A program made the translations under genes and the position numbers. This document shows positions 58,601 to 64,000 of a DNA stretch of 64,000 bases, piece after piece (the stretch's first letter is position 1; each line of letters opens with the position of its first letter). The notes beneath the pieces are model-generated. The model was given only the letters and a program-made list of their open reading frames with translations, ran no database searches and was not told the origin of the DNA. Source of the DNA: Oryzias latipes (Eukaryota > Chordata > Actinopteri > Beloniformes > Adrianichthyidae); the NCBI RefSeq assembly GCF_002234675.1, contig NC_019877.2, positions 24,447,519 through 24,511,518 on the forward strand, written 5' to 3'.

Positions 58601-61600
58601 TTGAAAGGGAGTGGAAGGAAGAGAACTTCTATAATCCACCCCTGTTCTACTGTAACTATTTTATTATATGATTCATCATTATCTGGTTCATAACTTTATC
58701 AGACAGAATTAAGAATCCTGAAATATCAATAATCACATGACAAAGATGAATTACTTAATTATTTTGTAAAGAATACCTTTTTAGAAATCAACATGGCAAA
58801 TGCTGATCAGTTATGTAAAATATATTCAGATTATGTTAATTATAAAAATGATGTATATGATTAACAATAATACTATATCAGTAAAATAGACACAACACTA
58901 AACTTCATAGCAAAAACTGATCAAGTATCAAAAGTTAAAATATGTGAAAATTATGTTTCATAAGGAAAAGTCATGAATCCATTTTTGGAGTAAGTGAAGT
59001 AAAATCATTAGAAATCAATCAATTTAACCATTTTCAATAATTGAATAATCTCTTGATCTTAAATGTAGTTAATAAATAATTCTAACATTCCTTTATCGTT
59101 TTTAAGTTTTGTACATTCAAATAATAATTAGCTGGACATAGTTATGTCAAATAAATAATGAAAAACCTGTAGTGCTGCTGTGACAGTCAGAGAGCAAACA
59201 CGTTTGTGTAAACATGGGACCTCATCCTCCTTCTGGACTCCTCTCCCTCTCCAGTGACAGTATCATCCAGCTGATCTGTGTTGCCAAGGGAACAGGCCTG
59301 GGGCTCGTCATCAGGGGCGGAGCTAACCGAGCTGAAGGACCAATGGTGTTCATTCAGGAAATTGTGAATGGAGGAGACTGTCAGAAGGTGAGCTTGCTCA
59401 CTTGATGCAACATTTTCAGGAGAAAACAGTTTTGTTAATTGAAAACAGCAGAACAAGTCAACTTTGTGCATCATGCTACATGTGTTGTGTGTTTGAGATC
59501 TGCCCCTCTTTGGACCAACGTTTTCTACCTGCCCCAAGCGAGCCACAATAGCACATCTGGTCCAGAGAATGTAAAAGCTGTGAAAGGTTCTAAGGAGGTC
59601 TGTGATGGAAAATGTGGCACTTTTAGCTGGAATTTATGTCCCTTTGTTATTATAATTTAGACTGATGACTTCTGGACAGTTTCTGAATAGTTTCTGTTGT
59701 ATTTCAGTTTCAGTTTAATAGACAGTTTCTGCCGGTTGGCCCTTTTTTTGGTGCCAGGGTCTTCTGTCTTTTGCAGTTGTTTGTTTTGCTTTTATTTTAC
59801 TAACCAGGACATTTTATTGACTTTTTACATTCATTGGTGTTTATCAAATGTTTAAACTACACATTTTTAAACCATTTTTGTCTTCCCTTCATTTTTTTTA
59901 ATCCTTCTTTTTTTCTTGACTTAATGTTGGGATGCAATTAAATGAGAGGTGCGGGTAAACAACGCATAAACAAAAACAAAAGGATTGTTTTTTTATAAAT
60001 AAACTTAGCTTGAATATTTAAAACTTTTACTTTTTTAAAGAATTTTGTCATCAATTGAAACCAAACAAAATGATCATTCGGTCGCCAAAGGTCACAAAAA
60101 TGTTGACCCTTTTCGGATATCACAAAGTTGTTATGTTAACGTTTTTAAGTATAATATTGTTTAAACACTTCCATCACATCTCTGCTAACAGACCACATGT
60201 TTGAGTCATGACTGTAGACAACTATGATCTGAAAATCTGCAGCTCTTGTGTGGCGTATCTGTCACTTGGCTGTTGCACAGAGTTGAACTGCTTTTGTGTG
60301 TCTGTTGTGAAGCTGCTGTGCTACACCTTCGTTTGCGTGTTGCTCATTCTTTGCGTTCTCGCCGCTCTCACTCTGTTTTAGGATGGCAGGTTGCAAGTGG
60401 GGGATCAGCTGGTGTCAATCAACAAAGAGTCTCTGATCGGAGTGACATATGAGGAGGCAAGGAGCATCCTGACACGCACCAAGCTGAGGTTGTCTCCCCA
60501 ACACACACTCACGACCCCCACAACTGCTCACAATACACCCGTATATGTAATGAGCAGATCACAGGGTGACGTTTTTTATGTAATTCTGCTTAAATTGGGT
60601 TCAAACATATGCAGACATGATTGAATAGGTCTGTGTTCACAAAAACCCCAAATGAGTAAGAAAAGCTTGAAGCATAAAAATGGAAGTAAATCAAATGTTC
60701 ATGATTGTTAAAGTAATTTAAGGATTTGATCAGCCTTTAAATCTAAATGAATCTAAAAGACAATGGGAGAGTAACTGTAATGACATTTCAATAAGGAGAG
60801 ATTAGGAATGTGAGTTAGAAACATTTTTTAATGAAATGAATCCATAATCTTTGGTGGTGGGGGCTCTGGGCCGACATCGTCTAGCGTTGTTGGGACGAAT
60901 TCAGACTGAATGAATAAATGTCAGAGCCTAGACGCTGAAGAGGGTTAGAGTCCAGACCATAGGGAATGATCACTCCAGGTGGAGGAGGAGGTGGAGGGGG
61001 GACAGCAAACTGAGAATGCAGAGAGACAACCATTCATGCATTTAAAGGCTAAAACAGGATTGTGATTGGCTGAGAAGAAGGTGGGCCGTTTAGCTGCTGG
61101 TTCAAAGTGAAGCGATGATAGATCATGATGTTTAGAATGAAGTGAAAAACCCATCATACTAGTTTTATTATGCTGTAGTTAAGATATTTTATTACATTTA
61201 ACAATTTTTTAAGCATAATTCTCTTTCACAGTCTTGTGTTGTAGAGGTTTGACAGTATTTGTCACCTGATTGACAGGTTGTGGATGACATTGATGGTACG
61301 CTAACCACTACACCACCATGCTGCACCCATTTAACATCAATGGGCAGATTGTTTTATTGTATTTCCATCATAGGCTCTATAAGTGACCCAAAGATTACAT
61401 CAAAGGGTGTAATCTCCATATTTACCAAGCAAAGGTCAAAAGAAACGCAGTGCAGGACCACACACTCAGTGAGGGGGCTGCTCTGTGATCAGTAGGGCTC
61501 CTAAATAAAAAAGGAACAAGACAGGACCACTGGAACACGTCAGAAACTGTTGCATTCAGGAGCAGAAAGGCATGACTGCAAAAACATACCTGTGCATGCC

Positions 61601-63491
61601 TTCCAGACCGGATCCCACTGTGGAAATCGCCTTCATCAGGAGGAGGTCGTCGTCCAGTTCCAGCAGCGGCTCGCACAGCCCCATCTGCCAGCAGGGGGAG
61701 AGTGGAGGGGGGAAGGCCCCAGGACTGTTCACCATGCCCCCCCAGCTTCCCACGGTGGCCAAGATCACCTCCAGCAGAAACCCCCACTGTGAGACGCTCC
61801 CAGCGGTCAATGTAACCCAGGTGTGACCCCCCCCCACACAGCTCTGATAGCATTTTCATCATCAGAAGGTTGAATGTCCAGCTGGTCTTGAAGGTGGCAC
61901 TAAAAGGGATTGCAGTGAGAGAGTAGAAGGGTTCAAACTGATGCCCATCAATAAAACAAATCTTTTGGTAGCCTTTGTGCTTTGGCACGTGAACGTTGGG
62001 AGTTGGGTCATCTAGAACCACTAGACAGTGCTCTGAACCTTTTTTCTTCAATGATTTGTGATCTTCACTGGTGTCCATGGATTACATGAAATCTTTGCAC
62101 CTTTGTCCACCTTTGTCATGGTAGGGAGAACACCTCAATGGAAGGATTGCAGATATCAGGGCGTGGCTGGAAAGAATGTTGCATAAATGTAGAAGCTGAA
62201 CATTTGATTGTGTGTGCACGTGATACAAAAGCGCCCATAGTGCGTCTGTGGGATGTTCACACAAACAACACTCTGATGGTCTGAATTTCCTCATTTCTAG
62301 CAGTCAGGAGCGTCCACTGATCATGTGACCAGCACTAAAGCGGCTCTTTGTGCGTCTGCAGGGTCAGAGGAGGGTCGACAAAGTCTTCTTCACACTTCCG
62401 TGTTGTTCAGTGTTCACTATGACCTCCTGCTCCCAGCAGGCCGTAGACAAACTGTGCACAAACATTTCCTCTTTACAGATTCACCAAGCAGTCTGGGATC
62501 TGAACATTTTCATTTTCATCGGATCTGGAAGGGCATCTGTGACTGAGGTTTAAAGTATCGATGAAGAGATACATATATTTATTATATTAACTTTAATCCC
62601 ACTCTTAGTATGTGATCCTTACATTTGACATTAATGCAGAAAAATCTATATGAATATATGTGGCAGTCCCAGTTCAGATTAGTCTAATTATCTTAGTAGT
62701 ATTTAGTAATAGGATCAAGTTGTGTGGATCCGATATCAACACACAACACATTTACACACTAACCAAGTACCACACACTCACTATTGCTTTGATTTGACCC
62801 TTTAAAAACCTGTGTCATCTTCAAGGTCATAGTTTCTGCAGATCAGCAGTAGTTCATTAGAAGTTTGTCTCCAAGTAGTGGAGGGGGCCGTTGAGGTGTA
62901 TTAAGCCCCTCCCATTTCCCATAATCCATCTGTTTACAGGCCCTCTCATCTCCAAGCTAACATTAGCGGTGCAGCAACAATGGTGAGCAATAACTGATCT
63001 GTCCCTCCGTCCAGATCTGATCCAGATTCCAGCTCAGACCAGGAAAACAAAGACGTTTATGGATCTGTTGGTCTGACGGTGGATGATCAGAATGGAGCAG
63101 AGCAGGGAGCTTTTGGCCCCGCCGTTAATTTTCTACTTTTCTGCTCCAGAATTACAACGATTTGAATATAGAAATACTTATAAATGCAATTTTTAGCTTA
63201 ATGTTCTTTATATTTGTTCTCTGTGCTACATGTTAAAACACCAGAAATACAATCTTATTTGAAAGGGGATCAGGAATATTCTTTTAACCTTTCATCCATC
63301 CTTTTCCAACCGCTGGCAGGGATGAATATAAGCATGAAATTGATGATGATGATGATGATGATAATGATGGTGAAGATGATGGCCTCTCTCCCTGTGTGAC
63401 TGTGTGCAGGTACGAGTGTCTCCGGCCAGAACAGAGCAGGCTTGCGTGTCCTTGGCTTCACGGAGTGACGGCGTTGCTGTGACAACCCCCG
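34477..63491 (+). CDS. stxbp4: Syntaxin-binding protein 4-like, tandem PDZ protein (3' part beyond window)
   Basis: Exons: 34477-34532 (putative first), 48164-48237, 49755-49850, 49929-49998, 50630-50704, 54584-54669, 55976-56129, 59255-59387, 60382-60488, 61607-61820, and probably 63410-63491. All have GT-AG borders and consistent phase, about 382 residues visible. STXBP4 (Synip) binds syntaxin 4 and restrains insulin-stimulated GLUT4 vesicle fusion. The first PDZ is at about 33-118 ([27 protein letters not shown]). A Ser-rich linker, 145-200, follows. The second PDZ is at about 206-284 ([51 protein letters not shown]), then [14 protein letters not shown]. The second PDZ and the AFIR segment match the STXBP4 N-terminus. 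The coiled coils and WW domain expected later are off the right edge. Exon 1 joins in phase (TG + G) but has no homology support; an ATG at 48171 is the alternative start. The last exon is tentative. Confidence 0.85.
35360..35745 (+). mobile_element. L2-like LINE 3' end, copy 1, with (TTGAA)n tail
   Basis: It shares with 41250-41629 the blocks GTAAATCGCCTGTCCGTCCT, GGAGGATCCCTCCTTCATGT and GAGACGACTGTTGTTGTGA, and ends in tandem GAATT. The coding end seen in the second copy is missing here. It lies in intron 1 of the stxbp4-like gene. Confidence 0.75.
35755..35877 (-). mobile_element. SINE 3' fragment, interrupted by a hAT element
   Basis: On the minus strand GTGAATGGGACTGTGACTGT and GCTTTGGGC match the SINE at 37715-37975. 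The fragment ends in a CA run where the hAT element at 35878 inserted. Confidence 0.6.
35878..36936. mobile_element. Non-autonomous hAT-like element with 8-bp duplication
   Basis: The left end TAGGGATGTGACGATAACCG and the right end, read inward, TAGAGCTGTGACGGTG are imperfect inverted repeats. CACACACA flanks both sides (35870-35877 and 36937-36944), although the site is itself a CA run. The interior of 1.06 kb is CpG-rich at 36060-36310, contains two poly-G runs (36327-36339 and 36839-36858, the second after long poly-T), and has no transposase frame. Confidence 0.75.
36957..37310 (-). mobile_element. tRNA-derived SINE-like repeat
   Basis: On the minus strand the head includes GGTGGTTCGATCCCCGC, close to a tRNA B box, and the body includes CAAACTGGCAGCCACGCCTC and GGACAGCTGTGGTACATCAG, a familiar fish dispersed repeat. 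It begins beside (AAT)n at 36951-36966. Confidence 0.65.
37312..37460 (-). mobile_element. tRNA-derived SINE, head portion
   Basis: The minus strand reads GTGGTGCAGAGGTAGAGTGG (A-box-like), then ATCACCAGCTCGATTTCTGC (B-box region) and GTGTCCTTGAGCAAGACACT. It is the same family as 37715-37975, in the opposite orientation. Confidence 0.7.
37715..37975 (+). mobile_element. tRNA-derived SINE, near full length
   Basis: The head GTGTAGAGGTAGATTGGTCG and B-box-like GATCGCTGGTTTGGTTCC are followed by GTGTCCTTGGGCAAGACA, CTGAATGGGACTGTGACTGG and GCGCTATACAAGTAAACGCC, ending near CCATTTACC. Pol III-type internal promoter boxes and the shared tail make this the best SINE copy in the window. Confidence 0.75.
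38569..39698. mobile_element. Unclassified 1.1-kb DNA transposon derivative with subterminal repeats
   Basis: The ends are inverted: AGGCTGCATTTCCACTGCAG on the left and, read inward from the right, AGGCCGCATTTCCACTGCAT. TATCCGAT occurs three times near the left end (38600-38675) and four times near the right (39480-39635), all in the same direction. The middle is CpG-rich and has only short frames. Target duplication is unclear, so the superfamily is not assigned. Confidence 0.75.
39700..40050 (-). pseudogene. Tc1-like transposase C-terminal fragment
   Basis: The minus strand around 40025-39965 reads [21 protein letters not shown], the Tc1 block that carries the last catalytic acidic residue, where the usual Glu of NPIENLW is Gln here. 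The downstream tail matches the C-terminal part of the family but contains stops. Its left border abuts the transposon ending at 39698. Confidence 0.8.
40534..41629 (+). mobile_element. L2-like LINE 3' end, copy 2, with ORF end and 3' UTR
   Basis: The frame at 40534-40701 reads [20 protein letters not shown] then [19 protein letters not shown] and a stop, the C-terminal end of L2/CR1-type reverse transcriptase proteins. The 3' UTR follows, including a three-copy 89-base tandem repeat and the blocks shared with 35360-35745, ending at (TTGAA)n at 41629. Confidence 0.8.
40986..41240 (+). repeat. 89-base tandem repeat, about 2.9 copies
   Basis: The unit beginning CCTGACCGAGTACCTCGCCT starts at 40986, 41075 and 41164, exactly 89 bases apart, with almost no differences between copies. 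It lies inside the LINE 3' UTR. The open frames across it are by-products of the period. Confidence 0.9.
42030..42105 (-). mobile_element. Small LINE fragment related to 9005-9860
   Basis: GTACTTAAAATCCTCTACCT followed by GGGGCAGGGG resembles the segment near 9605-9630 of the larger fragment. Confidence 0.4.
42632..42766 (-). mobile_element. tRNA-derived SINE (V-SINE/HE1 style)
   Basis: The minus strand reads TAGTGTAGTGGTCAGCACTC (A box) and TGGTTCAAATCCGGGC (B box), then a body with GTGGGGTTAGCATGTTCTCC and GGGTTTTCTATGGGAACTCC. This is the classical fish tRNA-derived SINE layout. Confidence 0.75.
42770..46235. other. stxbp4-like intron 1, middle part
   Basis: No exon recognised. It holds a short (TG)n at 45749-45762 and one copy (45320-45410) of a dispersed repeat also seen at 55685-55790 and 62390-62500. 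The remaining sequence is unremarkable, AT-rich and without coding signal. Confidence 0.4.
45320..45410. repeat. Dispersed repeat, copy 1 of 3
   Basis: GCATGCCTGTAGAAAAACTG then CATGAACATTTCTGCTCTAC. Related copies lie at 55685-55790 (GTAGGAAAAGAGTGCATGAA, CATTTTAGCTCTACCG) and 62390-62500 (GTAGACAAACTGTGCACAAA, CATTTCCTCTTTAC). Confidence 0.45.
46240..47500 (-). pseudogene. Tc1-like transposon with decayed transposase
   Basis: A minus-strand frame at 46763-46353 carries [14 protein letters not shown], then [20 protein letters not shown], so the second Asp of the DDE set is replaced (SLELN for SPDLN) although the Glu is kept. N-terminal helix-turn-helix remnants are readable near 47100-47150 with frame breaks. 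The outer end near 47470-47500, read inward, has the AAATATTTGATCCCTTGCTG that Tc1 elements of fish share. It is dead. Confidence 0.85.
48490..49066. mobile_element. TTAA-type MITE, copy 2
   Basis: Same orientation and order of blocks as 25064-25625: GGGGCTGTAAGCTAGCAGGA at about 48810, CACTCTGCAGAAA, and ATAGATCAGAAGATGATCGG at the right end. The TTAA flanks are no longer perfect. It is in the intron between exons 2 and 3 of the stxbp4-like gene. Confidence 0.65.
51508..51528. repeat. Poly-G run of 21
   Basis: Uninterrupted G in the intron between the exons ending 50704 and starting 54584 of the stxbp4-like gene. Confidence 0.95.
52140..53060 (+). pseudogene. Tc1-like transposon, internally deleted and decayed
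   Basis: The plus strand keeps the order of a fish Tc1 element: an N-terminal DNA-binding part (CTTCAGCGTGGAACTCTCAT, GGGGTCAGCGGATGCTGAAG), then TTTCCATGGCCGAGCAGCTG. It then jumps directly to TTTTGGACAATTCC, losing the region with the first catalytic Asp. The end is CTTCCCAGAAGAGTTGAAGC then GAGCCAATACTCATGG. No usable frame remains. Confidence 0.8.
55685..55790. repeat. Dispersed repeat, copy 2 of 3
   Basis: See the copy at 45320-45410; the shared core is GTGCATGAACATTTTAGCTC. It lies about 190 bases before the exon at 55976. Confidence 0.4.
56490..56577. repeat. Interrupted (TG)n microsatellite
   Basis: TG-rich tract of about 88 bases with occasional A, C and G interruptions. The His/Thr-rich minus-strand frames across it are artefacts. 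Confidence 0.9.
56640..57110 (+). pseudogene. Tc1-like transposon, internally deleted
   Basis: The plus strand has the N-terminal [20 protein letters not shown] and then, after a large deletion, [20 protein letters not shown], where the catalytic Glu is Asp. It ends with a family-typical tail near AACCAAATACTTACT. It directly follows the TG microsatellite. Confidence 0.85.
57118..57855. mobile_element. pogo/Tigger-like MITE
   Basis: The left end is CAGTGATCCCTCGCTATTAC and the right end, read inward, CAGTAAACCCTTGTTTTTCG. Both continue with blocks on the theme of cgGATTtgc/tcACGGtt, as in pogo-family derivatives. TA flanks the right side; the left is AA. The interior has no transposase frame. 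Confidence 0.7.
57860..59180. other. AT-rich intron sequence before stxbp4-like exon 8
   Basis: Strongly AT-rich, with a dispersed repeat fragment at about 58440-58720 that resembles 2236-2345. No exon seen. Confidence 0.5.
58440..58720. repeat. Dispersed repeat related to 2236-2345
   Basis: It starts near GAAATGGTTTATTTCAAGCA, includes TTGCTTGAAAGGGAGTGG and CCACCCCTGTTCTACTG. Likely a retrotransposon 3' region. Confidence 0.5.
61970..62080 (-). repeat. MITE-like dispersed repeat, inverted copy of 3690-3810
   Basis: On the minus strand ATGGACACCAGTGAAGA, ATCATTGAAGAAAAAAGGTT and GGTTCTAGATGACCC follow one another as in the first copy. It lies in the intron after the exon ending 61820. Confidence 0.65.
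62390..62500. repeat. Dispersed repeat, copy 3 of 3
   Basis: Related to 45320-45410 and 55685-55790; the most divergent copy. Confidence 0.35.
63343..63376. repeat. (GAT)n microsatellite
   Basis: GATGATGATGATGATGATAA-type tract about 35 bases before the tentative last visible stxbp4-like exon (63410). Confidence 0.85.
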
Positions 63492-64000
63492 GTGTGTATG
63501 TTTCTATCAAATAGCTTCTCTGCGTTCAGTTGGCAACCAAAATGTCCTCTTTGCTTCAAAAACAACAGCTTCTCTCTGAAGAAATAGATCAGGGAGATGA
63601 GAACCAATCTATTCTAGAACCTTCCCCAGGTGCTTCAGAAGACGTTGTCTTTAGTTTGCTGTACTCTGCGGACAAGTGGGAGGAGCCTCACTAACAACTA
63701 TGCTAGTTTAGTGTTACAGCTATGTGTTAATGTAAACGTTTGGCAGCATTTTTCTATGTTTATGTGTCATTTCTAAACCTGCTGATTTCAATGTTAAAAA
63801 TAAAGGTAAATAAAATGGTTGAACCTGAACGTTTAGAAAAGATGCTAACTTGACCATGCCCATAAAAGTAGTCTTTAAAGTTTAGCCACGCCCACTCCAT
63901 TGTTACTGTGAAACACTGCAGTCTTTACAATCGTCAGTGTGATATTGATCTGAGGGAGAAACATCAAACATAAATGGATTAAAAAATACATTAATATTAC

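Overview
This is vertebrate nuclear DNA, almost certainly from a ray-finned (teleost) fish. The genes have GT-AG introns and encode vertebrate proteins. The spaces between exons are packed with teleost-type mobile elements: RTE and L2 non-LTR retrotransposons, Tc1-like, hAT and pogo-like DNA transposons, tRNA-derived SINEs, a solo LTR, MITEs, and long CA/TG and poly-G/C tracts. I cannot name the species. Nothing prokaryotic or viral is present, and almost all single-frame ORFs are shadows of repeats or exons.

Four protein-coding genes can be rebuilt exon by exon with matching splice phases. (1) p4ha1, minus strand, 17572 to 5280: collagen prolyl 4-hydroxylase alpha subunit, 14 coding exons, 531 residues, catalytic residues intact. 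(2) cox11, minus strand, 20216 to 19264: mitochondrial copper chaperone for cytochrome c oxidase, 4 exons, 251 residues. (3) cbx2, plus strand, 23875 to 29800: Polycomb chromobox protein, 5 exons, 503 residues, with a long 3' UTR to about 31680. (4) A stxbp4-like gene, plus strand, from 34477 or 48164 and running off the right edge: a tandem-PDZ protein, 11 putative exons visible.

Region by region: 1-2216 is an RTE retrotransposon on the minus strand whose frame is open all the way to the window edge (at least 708 codons). 2217-5279 is intergenic with repeat scraps. 5280-17572 is p4ha1, whose introns hold a LINE fragment, a long palindrome, a MITE and a decayed hAT transposase. 17573-20216 is a short gap and cox11. 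20217-23874 is intergenic with an L2 fragment and a hAT end. 23875-31680 is cbx2, whose introns hold a TTAA-flanked MITE and a hAT element with a solo LTR nested in it. 31681-34476 is intergenic. 34477-64000 is the stxbp4-like gene, with a first intron of about 13.6 kb full of SINEs, L2 tails, hAT and Tc1 elements and an unclassified 1.1-kb transposon.

The four genes do not form one pathway: procollagen hydroxylation in the ER, mitochondrial copper delivery, chromatin repression, and syntaxin/vesicle-linked scaffolding. The divergent pair cox11 (minus) and stxbp4 (plus) recalls the neighbouring pair on human 17q22, but here cbx2 lies between them.
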